Shown here: in pieces, positions 9,060 to 17,389 of the stretch | Layout of the letters: the number at the start of each line of letters is the position of its first letter | Numbering within the stretch: position 1 is the first letter of the stretch | Source of the DNA: an uncultured Pseudomonadota bacterium | GTDB lineage: Bacteria; Pseudomonadota; Gammaproteobacteria; Burkholderiales; JALYOK01 | Assembly (NCBI GenBank): GCA_902826775.1 | Contig: CADEHE010000001.1 | Coordinates: 124,001 to 188,000 of the forward strand | Direction: 5' to 3' | DNA: 64,000 nucleotides | Program-made: the position numbers and the translations under genes | Notes under the pieces: model-generated | The model's input: only the letters and a program-made list of their open reading frames with translations | Databases searched by the model: none | Told to the model about the DNA's origin: nothing

Positions 9060-9917
9060 ATGACCACGATGACGTTGCCCGTCCCGAGCTTGTCCGCGAG
9101 TGCCGCAAGCTTGGAGAACTACATCCAAAGCGTGAATCGGTTTCCGATTCTCACGGCGGAGCAGGAGTTCGAGTACGGTCGCCGTTTGAAGTACGAGAAC
9201 GACCTCGGCGCTGCGCGCGAATTGATTCTCTCGCATCTGCGTCTGGTCGTTGCCACCGCGCGCCAGTATCTGGGCTACGGCCTGCCACACGCGGACCTGA
9301 TTCAGGAAGGCAACATCGGCTTAATGAAAGCAGTGCGCCGTTTCGACCCAGACCGCGGCGTGCGCTTGGTTTCGTTCGCGCTGCATTGGATACGCGCGGA
9401 AATGCATGAGTACATCATCCGCAATTGGCGCATGGTGAAGATCGCGACCACCAAGGCGCAGCGTAAATTGTTCTTCAATTTGCGCAGCTTGAAGCAATCG
9501 CTCAAAGCGCTCACGCAAAAGGAGACACAGGCAATGGCGCACGAGCTCGGCGTCAAACCCGAGGAAGTGAGCGAAATGGAAATGCGCCTGCACGGCGGCG
9601 ACGTGGCTTTGGACCCGGCGCCCGGCGAAGACGAGAGCGATTGGGTCAGCCCGGTCGCTTACCTGGCCGATCCGGGCGCGGAACCGACCGCTCAGATCGA
9701 GCGCAAAGAACGCGATGAGCTCGCCAGTGGCGGCTTGCAGCGCGCGTTGGCAATACTGGATGCACGCAGCCGCCGCATCATCGAAGCGCGTTGGCTAGCG
9801 GAAGATCGCGAAGCGACGCTGCACGAACTTGCTGCGGAGTACGGCATTTCGGCCGAGCGCGTGCGCCAGATCGAGGCGAAAGCGCTGGAGAAGATGCGCG
9901 GCGCGCTCAGTAACTAA
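9060..9917 (+). CDS. rpoH: RNA polymerase heat-shock sigma factor sigma-32
   Basis: 285 aa, normal length for RpoH. Region 1.2/2 covers LENYIQSVNRFPILTAEQE through LIQEGNIGLMKAVRRFDPDRG and the -10 reading segment LVSFALHWIRAEMHEYI. The RpoH box (about 135-145) is QRKLFFNLRSLK, specific to sigma-32. Region 4.2 at the C-terminus has LHELAAEYGISAERVRQIE, which recognises the -35. Ribosome binding site AAGGAGG lies 10 nt before the ATG. It directs RNA polymerase to chaperone and protease genes. The CIRCE element upstream suggests that HrcA represses its transcription in addition to any post-translational control. An intrinsic terminator follows. Confidence 0.97.
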   Translation: MTTMTLPVPSLSASAASLENYIQSVNRFPILTAEQEFEYGRRLKYENDLGAARELILSHLRLVVATARQYLGYGLPHADLIQEGNIGLMKAVRRFDPDRGVRLVSFALHWIRAEMHEYIIRNWRMVKIATTKAQRKLFFNLRSLKQSLKALTQKETQAMAHELGVKPEEVSEMEMRLHGGDVALDPAPGEDESDWVSPVAYLADPGAEPTAQIERKERDELASGGLQRALAILDARSRRIIEARWLAEDREATLHELAAEYGISAERVRQIEAKALEKMRGALSN

Positions 9918-9952
9918 GCTCGCAACTGGCGCGGATCAGGCGTTCTGATACG

Positions 9953-9984
9953 AAACCCGCGGTCGCAAGGCCGTGGGTTTTTTG
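9953..9984 (+). terminator. Intrinsic terminator after rpoH
   Basis: A 10-bp stem (9953-9962 with 9971-9980, one G-T pair) closes an 8-nt loop and ends in six T residues (9978-9983). It lies 36 nt past the rpoH stop codon and insulates it from the next gene. Confidence 0.85.
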
Positions 9985-10054
9985 TTTGGCGATGGCGTTC
10001 CTCGCTCCTACTGCGCGATAATCCGCGCTCTTGCCGTCTCGCTAAGGCTCACTC

Positions 10055-10915
10055 ATGAATGCCCTCATTCGCCCTCGCCGCAGTTTATTGTTTGTTCCCG
10101 GACTGCGCCCCGAGCGCTACTTGAAGGCGCTCGAAGCCGGCGCGGATATCGTCTGCGTCGATATCGAAGACGCCGTGGCACTGCCGAAGAAGGCGGAAGC
10201 ACGTGCGCTAACCTTGCCGCTGTACCAACAAAGCGGCCCGCCCAGTGTCGAGCGCATGCTGCGCATCAACGGGCTTTCCACGCCGGATGGCCTCAAAGAT
10301 TTGACAGCGCTGCTTGAATGCGACGCGCCACCGCAGGCAATCATGATCCCCAAAGTGCGCTCGGCGCAAGAAATTCAAATCATCGATCGCTTGCTGCAAG
10401 GCAAATGTCGCGCGGTGCGCTTCTGCGTCATCATCGAAACCAACGAGGGCTTGGAGAACGCGATCGCGATTGCGAAGGCGAGCGCGCGCATCGATTCCAT
10501 GATCCTCGGTGCGGTGGACATGAGCGCGGACCTGCGCTGCGAGAAGAGTTGGGAACCGCTGCTCTACGCGCGCTCGCGCTTGGTGCACGCGGCGGCGAGC
10601 GCGGGCATTGACCTGCTCGACGTGCCGTTTTTGAATTTGGACGATCCCGACGGCCTGCGCCGTGAGGCGCAGGGTTGCGCGCGTCTCGGCTTTACCGGCA
10701 AGGCGTCGATTCATCCGAACCAAATCGCGATTATCAACGAGGCGTTCACACCGAGCGCGGCCTTTATCGAAAAGGCGAGCAAATGCGTCGCGGCGTTTGA
10801 AAAAGAGCCAAGCGGTTTGGTGGTGGTCGACAACGAGTTGATCGAGTTGCCGGTTATCCGCTCCATGCAGCGCGCGCTCGCCATCGCGGAGCGCGTTAGT
10901 GCGAACGCCTTGTGA
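10055..10915 (+). CDS. CitE-like HpcH/HpaI family lyase
   Basis: 286 aa TIM-barrel protein of the citrate lyase beta-subunit/malyl-CoA lyase family. It opens with RRSLLFVPGLRPERYLKAL; VCVDIEDAV carries the metal-binding acidic pair, MIPKVRSAQEI and CVIIETNEGLENA the next conserved strands, and KASIHPNQIAIIN the C-terminal signature. No citrate lyase alpha/gamma subunits are nearby, so it is a stand-alone CitE-like protein acting on a CoA thioester such as malyl-CoA or citramalyl-CoA; the exact substrate is open. Its last codons form the first unit of a 33-bp tandem repeat that continues past the stop. Confidence 0.88.
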   Translation: MNALIRPRRSLLFVPGLRPERYLKALEAGADIVCVDIEDAVALPKKAEARALTLPLYQQSGPPSVERMLRINGLSTPDGLKDLTALLECDAPPQAIMIPKVRSAQEIQIIDRLLQGKCRAVRFCVIIETNEGLENAIAIAKASARIDSMILGAVDMSADLRCEKSWEPLLYARSRLVHAAASAGIDLLDVPFLNLDDPDGLRREAQGCARLGFTGKASIHPNQIAIINEAFTPSAAFIEKASKCVAAFEKEPSGLVVVDNELIELPVIRSMQRALAIAERVSANAL

Positions 10916-11020
10916 TATTCGGAGCGCGTTAGTGCGAACACCTCTTGATATTCGGAGCGCGTCAGCGAAAACGCCTTGTGATCACCCGGAGCACGTGAAT
11001 ACGATCGCCTCTTTGGGATT
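10888..11020 (+). repeat. 33-bp tandem repeat starting inside the CitE-like gene
   Basis: Three clear units start at 10888, 10921 and 10954 (period 33), each opening with GGAGCGCGT; a fourth, degenerate unit starts at 10988. Unit 1 encodes the C-terminus ERVSANAL and the stop codon; units 2 and 3 lie downstream of the stop. Units 1 and 2 differ at only a few bases. This looks like slippage or duplication of the gene's 3' end. Confidence 0.85.
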
Positions 11021-11103
11021 GGCTCGGGGCAAGCGAATCATCCGACAGTATTGCCTCATGAATTAGGAAAGTGTTTGATTACTAGACAGTACTAGGGTCT
11101 CTA

Positions 11104-11826
11104 TTGGGATTTTTTGACTTCTACCGCCTCTCTGCCGGAGCCGCGTTCTTGCGGCGACAAGCGCTCGCGCTTGCAGTCGGCGCGGTAGCGATCTTGCTGT
11201 TTTTCCAGTTGACCGACGCCGATCGCTCGATCGCACAATGGTTTTTCGACCCGGCGCGCAACCAGTTTCCGCTCAAAAGTAATTGGCTGCTGGAGAAAAT
11301 TTTCCATCGAGCGGCGCGCGCTACGAGCGTGCTATGCGCGCTGGCAGTAGTGATAGCGGTAATCACCGCTTGGCTGTTTCCGCGACGTTTTGCGCGCTTG
11401 GCGCGTTGGCGCGCGGAACTAAGCTTTGTGGCGATCGCGCTGGTGGCCGCCCCTGCCGTGGTCGGCGCGCTCAAGCACTACAGCACCCATGCGTGCCCAT
11501 GGGACGTGGCGCAGTTCGGCGGCAGCGAACCGTTTCGCCATCTGTTCGAGCCGCTGCGCGCGCCGTTCAGTGCGGAAGGCTGTGTCCCCGCGGCGCATCC
11601 GGTATCGGGGTTTGCTTGGCTGGCGCCCGCATTGGCGCTGTACCCGCAGCGCCGCACGTTGGCTCGCGCCTGGTGGTGGGCCGCGCTTGTGCTCGGCCTG
11701 GGTCTAGGATTTGTGCAGATGATGCGCGGGGCGCATTTCCTCTCGCACGTGCTCTGGTCCGCTTGGGTAGTATGGGCGCTGGATATCGCCCTCCTATACA
11801 TAGCGCGAATTCGGCGCGACGCTTAA
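11104..11826 (+). CDS. PAP2 superfamily membrane phosphatase
   Basis: 240 aa with about five transmembrane segments. PAP2 motifs are recognisable: KHYSTHACPWD (variant K-x6-R-P site), HPVSGFA (variant P-S-G-H, with S-G retained) and RGAHFLSHVLWSAW (R-G-x-H-F-x-S-H). This arrangement, with RGAHFLSH, is typical of the inner-membrane PAP2 proteins that dephosphorylate lipid phosphates such as lipid A or undecaprenyl pyrophosphate. The start is TTG at 11104; no ATG precedes the first membrane segment. Stand-alone gene; the next gene lies beyond a REP repeat and on the other strand. Confidence 0.82.
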   Translation: MGFFDFYRLSAGAAFLRRQALALAVGAVAILLFFQLTDADRSIAQWFFDPARNQFPLKSNWLLEKIFHRAARATSVLCALAVVIAVITAWLFPRRFARLARWRAELSFVAIALVAAPAVVGALKHYSTHACPWDVAQFGGSEPFRHLFEPLRAPFSAEGCVPAAHPVSGFAWLAPALALYPQRRTLARAWWWAALVLGLGLGFVQMMRGAHFLSHVLWSAWVVWALDIALLYIARIRRDA

Positions 11827-11852
11827 CTGTCACGCATCGATCAGCGAGCAAC

Positions 11853-11955
11853 GTAGGGCGCAATCCCATTGCGCCGAATGGGGCAGCCAACGATCTCGGA
11901 AATCTCAATCTGGAAACGGGCCGTGACCATTCGGCGCAATGGGATTGCGCCCTAC
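11853..11955. repeat. REP-type inverted repeat pair (29-bp arms)
   Basis: Perfect 29-bp inverted repeat: 11853-11881 pairs with 11927-11955 around a 45-nt spacer. Each arm contains the internally palindromic core GGCGCAATCCCATTGCGCC, so it can also fold by itself. The form (two head-to-head palindromic units between convergent genes) is that of REP dimers mobilised by RAYT transposases. It also could terminate transcription from both flanking genes. Confidence 0.8.
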
Positions 11956-12002
11956 AGCTCTGCGCGGGGACGACAGACGTTTAATGTGAGCTTAACAACG
12001 CG

Positions 12003-14003
12003 TCATTGCGGTTGTGTACGTGCTTCGTTCGCCGCGAGCGCGTGATAGATGCGCTGGCGCAGCAGATAGTCAGCGCCTTGATAGTAGCCGAGCGCTTCGC
12101 GCACGAGATCTTCGTGGCCGCTTTCGGGTTCCAGCGCCGCGCCGTCGGCGCCAACGCGGTAGACCTGTACGCGCTTCTTCGGTGCAAACACGACCAGTCG
12201 CCTGACGCCGTCCTCGCCTAAGCGCAAGTAGCCGATTTCTTGGTAGTTGGCGATGAAAGCGCGCTGCTCCTCGCCGACTTTCGGGAAGAGCAGATCGTGG
12301 CCGAGAAACAGGCTCGGATAGCTCCTGCCGAGTAGGCCGAGCAGGGTGGGTGCAATGTCGATCTGGCTGGCCAGTTGCTCGACGCGCCCCGGTTTCACGT
12401 ACTTCGGTGCGTACACCAGTGCCGGGATGTGAAACTTGGGAATCGACAGCCGTTCCTTGCCGGCGCTGCTGGCGCAGTGGTCGGCGACGACGACGAAGAT
12501 GGTGTCGTCAAACCACGGCTTGGCACGCGCTTGCTCGATGAACTTGCCGATGGCGTAGTCGGTGTATTTCACCGCGCCGTTGCGTCCCGTTTTCGATGGG
12601 ATGTCGATGCGTCCTTCCGGATAGGTGTACGGGCGGTGGTTGGAAGTCGTCATGACATGCGCGAGCAGCGGTTTGCGCGCGGCGTGCGCTTGGTCGAGTT
12701 CCTCCAATGTGCGGTTGAGCAAGTACTCGTCCGCCACGCCCCAGATGTTGGCGAAGCCCACTTTCTCGCGCGGCATCGAGCTACGATCGATGATTTCGTA
12801 GCCGTTGGCGGCGAAGTAGGCGTTCATGTTGTCGAAGTAGCCGAAGCCACCATAGATAAACTGGGTGGCATAGCCGCGCTCGCGCAGCACCGAACCGAGT
12901 GTGAACAGTTGATCGTTGTTGCGCCGGCGCACCACCGATTGTCCCGGCAGCGGCGGCAGCGCGGCGGAGAGCGCCTCCAGCCCGCGCACGGTACGCGTGC
13001 CGATGGCGTACAGGTTGGTGAACAGCAGGCCGTCTTGCGCCAAGCGGTCGAGGTGCGGGGTCAAGTTCTTCTTGTTGCCGAACACGCCGAGATAATCGGC
13101 GCTCAAACTCTCGACGGTGATCAGCACGATGTTCGGGCGTTTCTCCGCACCGAACGCCGGCACTTGCGCGGGGGCAACCGTCGCCGCTGCGTGCCGCGGC
13201 CCTTGCTGATGCGGGCGGGCGTGCGCGGATTCATCGATCTCGTGCTGGACGCGGCGCTTGGCTTCGGCTTCCGGTAAGTTGGCGTAGAAGCGCTTGAAAT
13301 CGAGTTCGTTCAGGCGATAGGCTTGGAAGAACGAATACACGCCATTGGCGGCGAGTTCGTTGTTGTAAGTGTTGCTGGAACGATCCTTCAGGCCGCCGTC
13401 GAAGACGTTGGCGAGCGCGACCGCGCCAAGCAACATGCACGCCGCGCCGGCGGCACGCACGCGCAGGCGCATCGGTTGGTATTGCCGCGGCGCCCAAACG
13501 CGTCCGATGAGCCAGGAGATGACCACCGCCGCGGTGCCTACACCGAGCAGAATCGGCGTCAACGGATAGGATTCCACGATATTGCCGATCACTTCTTGCG
13601 TGTACACCAAGTAGTCGACCGCAATAAAGTTGAAGCGCACGCCAAACTCCAGCCAGAACGTAATTTCGGCAGCGAGCACGAAAATCAGCAGGAAGGCGAG
13701 CAGCGCGTATTGCACGTAACGAACCCAGCGGTAGGCGCGTGCGGCGCCCAGGCGATTGCCGAGCAGCACAGAGAAAATCGCGACCACGGCGGCGGCGTAA
13801 AACGCCGCGACTAGATCGAACACGAAACCGCGCCCGAATATGGACAGCAACTCGGCCGGCGCCGGCTCGATTTCGCTCCACGCCATCGCCAACAACACGC
13901 AGCGGCTGAGCAAGCCAATGAAGAAAAAGCCTAAGAATACGGTGGCTGGAAAATGAAATGCGCTGTCGCGCAGCCAGGCGACGATTTGACGTGCAGTTCT
14001 CAA
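12003..14003 (-). CDS. LTA synthase family membrane sulfatase/phosphoglycerol transferase
   Basis: About 666 aa. Five N-terminal transmembrane helices (roughly to residue 200) are followed by a periplasmic alkaline-phosphatase-fold domain starting RPNIVLITVESLSADYLG. The conserved threonine nucleophile lies in GTRTVRGLEALS; metal-binding DNMNAYFAANGY and VVVADHCASS follow. Known relatives are LtaS and the osmoregulated-glucan phosphoglycerol transferase OpgB. In a Gram-negative cell the likely job is adding phosphoglycerol or phosphoethanolamine to a periplasmic glycan. I prefer the TTG at 14003, which has GGAG five bases upstream, over a GTG at 14048 with a distant ribosome binding site. Confidence 0.85.
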   Translation of the reverse strand: MRTARQIVAWLRDSAFHFPATVFLGFFFIGLLSRCVLLAMAWSEIEPAPAELLSIFGRGFVFDLVAAFYAAAVVAIFSVLLGNRLGAARAYRWVRYVQYALLAFLLIFVLAAEITFWLEFGVRFNFIAVDYLVYTQEVIGNIVESYPLTPILLGVGTAAVVISWLIGRVWAPRQYQPMRLRVRAAGAACMLLGAVALANVFDGGLKDRSSNTYNNELAANGVYSFFQAYRLNELDFKRFYANLPEAEAKRRVQHEIDESAHARPHQQGPRHAAATVAPAQVPAFGAEKRPNIVLITVESLSADYLGVFGNKKNLTPHLDRLAQDGLLFTNLYAIGTRTVRGLEALSAALPPLPGQSVVRRRNNDQLFTLGSVLRERGYATQFIYGGFGYFDNMNAYFAANGYEIIDRSSMPREKVGFANIWGVADEYLLNRTLEELDQAHAARKPLLAHVMTTSNHRPYTYPEGRIDIPSKTGRNGAVKYTDYAIGKFIEQARAKPWFDDTIFVVVADHCASSAGKERLSIPKFHIPALVYAPKYVKPGRVEQLASQIDIAPTLLGLLGRSYPSLFLGHDLLFPKVGEEQRAFIANYQEIGYLRLGEDGVRRLVVFAPKKRVQVYRVGADGAALEPESGHEDLVREALGYYQGADYLLRQRIYHALAANEARTQPQ

Positions 14004-14178
14004 TATGTCTCCGATGTGCGATTGCCTGCGGCTTGAGCGGCAGGTCACAACTATGTGAGGTTACTCCTATAGGCTTGCGATAGCCTGACGGCAGTGCCAT
14101 CCTCTTTATACAGGGCGGTGTAGGCCTTGTACAATGAGATTCATTCTAACCATTCAGGCCATACTCACTGATATTATG

Positions 14179-14784
14179 TTAGGAGGTGAGTAGCGCCCGC
14201 AAGTCCTCGGCGATTTTTTCGGGTGTGGCGCCCGATGCAATGAACAGGCGCAAGCGTCCTTGCGGGTCGAATACATAAGCGCCGACCGTGTGATCGACGT
14301 TGTAGTTGCCGGTGGCGCTGTCGACGCTTTGCTTTTCGAAAAAGATGCGAAACTGCTGCGCGGTCTTGCGCGTCGCCTCAACGTCGGTGTACAAGCCGAG
14401 GAAGCTCGGATCAAAGCCCGTCACATATTGCTTCAGCACTTCGGGTTTGTCGCGCTCCGGGTCGAGCGTAAAAAACACCAGCTGTACGCGTTGGGCATCG
14501 CTGCCGAGTAGTTGCAGAACTTTCTTGAAACTGGCCAGGGCAGTTGGGCAATAGTCGGGGCAGTTGGTAAAACCGAAAAAGAACAACACCACTTTGCCGT
14601 TAAAGTCGGCCAGCGTGCGTGATTTGCCGTCGTGATCAGTGAGCGCGAAATCTTTGCCGTAGTCGGCGCCGGTGACGTCAATGCTGTTGAACTTACTCTG
14701 CGGCCCGGCTTGGCGCTGATCGCAAGCGCAGAGCGCAACGAGCGTCGCAAGCAGTACGGCGAGAAATCGGGAGCGCACTACCAA
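14179..14784 (-). CDS. SCO1/SenC copper chaperone for cytochrome oxidase
   Basis: 201 aa thioredoxin-fold protein. The N-terminus carries a lipoprotein-like signal ending LCAC (Cys21). The copper site is complete: CPDYC (Cys74, Cys78) and His164 in [15 protein letters not shown]1 delivers copper to the CuA site of subunit II in the periplasm. It overlaps the 3' end of the upstream ctaB by 7 bp, so the two are translated together. Last gene of the oxidase assembly operon. Confidence 0.93.
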   Translation of the reverse strand: MVVRSRFLAVLLATLVALCACDQRQAGPQSKFNSIDVTGADYGKDFALTDHDGKSRTLADFNGKVVLFFFGFTNCPDYCPTALASFKKVLQLLGSDAQRVQLVFFTLDPERDKPEVLKQYVTGFDPSFLGLYTDVEATRKTAQQFRIFFEKQSVDSATGNYNVDHTVGAYVFDPQGRLRLFIASGATPEKIAEDLRALLTS

Positions 14785-15671
14785 CGGATGTAGTGATCAA
14801 CCAGCAAAGCGGCGAACAACAAGGAAAGGTAAATAATGGAGTAGGCGAAAGTCTGCTTCGCCAAAGCATCGCTGTAGTTGCGCCATATCCGCAGCGCGTA
14901 ATAAAGGAACACGCCGTTCAACACGATGCTCGCGACGAGGTAGATGTAACGGCTCATGCCGGTGGCGAACGGTAACAACGCGATGCCGGCGAGAATCACG
15001 GTGTAAAGCAGCAAGTGCAGCCGCGTGTAGCGATCGCCGTGAGTCACCGGCAGCATCGGCACGCCGGCCTTTGCATACTCGTTCTTGCGGTACAGCGCGA
15101 GCGCCCAAAAGTGCGGCGGCGTCCAGGCGAATATGATCAGAAATAACAGCAGCGCGTCGTGCGCAACTTCGCCGGTCACCGCGGTCCACCCCAGCACCGG
15201 CGGCATGGCGCCGGAAGCACCGCCGATGACGATGTTCTGCGGCGTGGCGGGTTTCAGCACAATGGTGTAAATGATGGCGTAGCCGACGAAGGTCGCGGCG
15301 GTCAACCACATCGTCAAGGCGTTCACCTGCGTATACAGCATGTACATGCCGATGGCGCCAAGGACGCTGGCGAAGGCGAGCGTTTGCGTGGAAGTAAGCG
15401 TACCGCGCACCAGCGGCCGTGCGCGTGTGCGTGCCATCACCGCATCGATCTTTTGTTCGACCAAGCAGTTGATCGCCGCCGCCGCCCCCGCGACGAGCGC
15501 GATGCCGAACGTGCCGAACACAAGCACACGCAAATCGACCATACCCGGAGTGGCCAGGAACATGCCGATCACCGCGGTGAAGACGATGAGCGACACCACG
15601 CGCGGCTTGGTCAGCTGCAGAAACTGGCCGAACAGGCTCGCTGGGGCGTGGAAGACGATTGAATTTGCCAT
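14778..15671 (-). CDS. ctaB: Protoheme IX farnesyltransferase (heme O synthase)
   Basis: 297 aa UbiA-type integral membrane enzyme that attaches farnesyl to heme B to give heme O. It shows [19 protein letters not shown] at the N-terminus, the aspartate-rich prenyl-diphosphate site around [19 protein letters not shown], and [14 protein letters not shown]. About nine membrane helices. Its usual partner ctaA (heme A synthase) should precede it in betaproteobacterial clusters; only 94 bp separate it from the SCO-like gene, so ctaA is not here. Confidence 0.95.
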   Translation of the reverse strand: MANSIVFHAPASLFGQFLQLTKPRVVSLIVFTAVIGMFLATPGMVDLRVLVFGTFGIALVAGAAAAINCLVEQKIDAVMARTRARPLVRGTLTSTQTLAFASVLGAIGMYMLYTQVNALTMWLTAATFVGYAIIYTIVLKPATPQNIVIGGASGAMPPVLGWTAVTGEVAHDALLLFLIIFAWTPPHFWALALYRKNEYAKAGVPMLPVTHGDRYTRLHLLLYTVILAGIALLPFATGMSRYIYLVASIVLNGVFLYYALRIWRNYSDALAKQTFAYSIIYLSLLFAALLVDHYIRW

Positions 15672-15765
15672 GACCTTGCTTCGTTACTTCTTACTATGAG
15701 GGCGCGGACGAGCCGCATCAGAGAGCGCAATTATACGCGTTGACGGCGCCCCGCTCCAACCGCTC

Positions 15766-16371
15766 TCAGTCCGGCGCCGAGACCTTCAACAGACGTTGCA
15801 GATCCTTGATTATGCGCCCGGGGTCCGCTTGCGGCGGGTAGCGCATCATCAGTTGCCCGATGGGGTCGATCAGGTAAATGCGGGTCGCAGCGTCGGCTGT
15901 GCTGAGCGCTGGCGGCAGCGTTGCCGCGTCGACTACGCGCAAGAAATGCGTACCGGCGTAGTCGCGCGCCAAATCGGCGGCTAGGGGTTGATCGTCGAGC
16001 ACCAGGAAAACCCGCTCGACCTGGTCCATGTGCTTACCTTGCGCGGTGCGGACCTGGCGCAGGTCGTAAAGCTTGGTGCGGCACACCTGCGCACAGGCCC
16101 CGGAATCCAGATGGAGCATCACCCATTTGCCGCGCAGGGCTTCGAGTGCGGCAACCGAGCCATCTGCAGCGCGCAATGCAAGCTTGGGCAGGGGCGTCGG
16201 CGGCAGGAATTCGCCATAGTTGGTGGTTTTTGTCGGACGCCAAAAATTGAAAACGATGATCGCCGCCACCAGCGGCGCGGCGAATATAGCGAACACCGTC
16301 AGCAAGATCAACTTACTTTTGCGTCGGCTAGCCGGCTGGTGCGCGGTTTCGTTTGAATTTGAAGATGACAT
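15766..16371 (-). CDS. SCO-like membrane-anchored thioredoxin-fold protein
   Basis: 201 aa from the ATG at 16371, with one N-terminal transmembrane anchor (about 19-43) and a periplasmic thioredoxin-like domain. A cysteine pair in the pattern CAQVC (Cys93, Cys97) sits where SCO1 has its copper cysteines, but the downstream copper histidine motif is not visible, so a redox role is as likely as copper carriage. This unnamed gene is regularly found between SURF1 and ctaA/ctaB in betaproteobacterial cytochrome oxidase loci. Its start lies 44 bp inside the SURF1 gene. Confidence 0.8.
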   Translation of the reverse strand: MSSSNSNETAHQPASRRKSKLILLTVFAIFAAPLVAAIIVFNFWRPTKTTNYGEFLPPTPLPKLALRAADGSVAALEALRGKWVMLHLDSGACAQVCRTKLYDLRQVRTAQGKHMDQVERVFLVLDDQPLAADLARDYAGTHFLRVVDAATLPPALSTADAATRIYLIDPIGQLMMRYPPQADPGRIIKDLQRLLKVSAPD

Positions 16372-17083
16372 AGAGCACGAGTGCAGTCGCGGCAAGCGCG
16401 AACCATTGAAAGGCGTAACCGTAGTGCCGCAGTATGCCGAACTCCGGCTCGGCTTTCACGCGCACTAAACCCTGCGCGGACTCACCTTGCTGCACTACAA
16501 CGAGCGGTAGTAGATCGATACCATTGCGCTCCCGAAAGCGCTGCGCGGTAAAGTTCTGCCAGACTTTTCCTTGGACGGTTTCTGTCGAAAGCTCTAGCAG
16601 GGAACGGTCCGACCGATCCACGATACCATTTACAGTAACTACTCCTGATTCTTTCGGGATCTCAGGTTCAGCGGGATACTCCCTGCCACGCTTGATCCAA
16701 CCGCGGTTAATCATGACCAATCGTCCGCCTGCCTCAATGCGTAGCGGTGTCAGCACGTGGTAGCCCGCTTCACCCGCGTTTAATTGGTTGTCGAGCAAGA
16801 TCTCGTAGCGCGGGTCGAACTCACCGGTAACACGCACCCGCTGATAGCGCTCGGCATGCGGGTCCGCGCCGCGCAGTTCGACCGGCGCCGCGCTGCGCAT
16901 GCGTTCGTATTGCGCTTGCAGCACTTCCTTCTGATGAGCGCGGTCGAGCTGCCAAAATCCCAGCCGGACGGTAACGGCTATAGTAATCGCGGCGGCAACG
17001 GCAGGTATCCAGCTTGCCCGAGATACGTTATCCGGGGCCGGGCTGCGGCTAGAGGATGTTTGCGGTGCCAAGAGCGGCAGCAT
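16328..17083 (-). CDS. SURF1 family cytochrome oxidase biogenesis protein
   Basis: 251 aa, with two transmembrane helices at the ends (about 25-45 and 222-240) around a periplasmic domain, the standard SURF1 layout. Signature stretches are RLGFWQLDRAHQKE, YQRVRVTGEFDPRYEILLDN, GYHVLTPL and MINRGWIKRG. It helps to insert heme A into subunit I. The start faces the plus-strand twin-membrane gene with only 35 bp between the two start codons, so its promoter must lie inside that neighbour or further upstream. Confidence 0.93.
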   Translation of the reverse strand: MLPLLAPQTSSSRSPAPDNVSRASWIPAVAAAITIAVTVRLGFWQLDRAHQKEVLQAQYERMRSAAPVELRGADPHAERYQRVRVTGEFDPRYEILLDNQLNAGEAGYHVLTPLRIEAGGRLVMINRGWIKRGREYPAEPEIPKESGVVTVNGIVDRSDRSLLELSTETVQGKVWQNFTAQRFRERNGIDLLPLVVVQQGESAQGLVRVKAEPEFGILRHYGYAFQWFALAATALVLYVIFKFKRNRAPAG

Positions 17084-17118
17084 ACACTGCGTTTATTGCT
17101 TGCAACGAGGATCGTCCG

Positions 17119-17313
17119 GTGCGCATCTTCATCTTCATCGCCATACTCTTGATCGTCGGCAGCCTATTTAGCGCGCTGTTCTTCATGGTGAAAGATCACA
17201 ACGGCTCTGATCGGATGTTGCGCGCGCTGACACTGCGCATCAGTTTGTCAATACTGCTATTCATCATCCTCGGCATTTGCTTTCATCTGGGTTATCTGCC
17301 GCTTAAGAACTGA
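17119..17313 (+). CDS. Twin transmembrane protein (DUF2909 family)
   Basis: 64 aa, almost entirely two hydrophobic helices separated by VKDHNGSDRMLRALTLRISL, the family's conserved loop. I chose the GTG at 17119 because family members begin directly with the first helix; an open extension to 17056 reads into the SURF1 start region. It occurs next to cytochrome oxidase subunit III genes in betaproteobacteria and its function is unknown. Here it is encoded on the strand opposite to all its neighbours. Confidence 0.8.
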   Translation: MRIFIFIAILLIVGSLFSALFFMVKDHNGSDRMLRALTLRISLSILLFIILGICFHLGYLPLKN

Positions 17314-17331
17314 GGCGATAAACAGCGGAGG

Positions 17332-17367
17332 AAAAAAACAAAACGCCGCACGCGGTTACGTGCGGCG
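17332..17367 (-). terminator. Intrinsic terminator of ctaE
   Basis: A perfect 9-bp GC stem (17344-17352 with 17359-17367, loop CGGTTA) is followed on the minus strand by TTTTGTTTTTTT. It lies 22 bp after the ctaE stop codon. It separates the ctaC-D-G-E transcript from the SURF1-ctaB-SCO1 genes, which therefore need their own promoter. Confidence 0.85.
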
Positions 17368-17389
17368 CTCAGTTTGCGAAATTGCCGCT

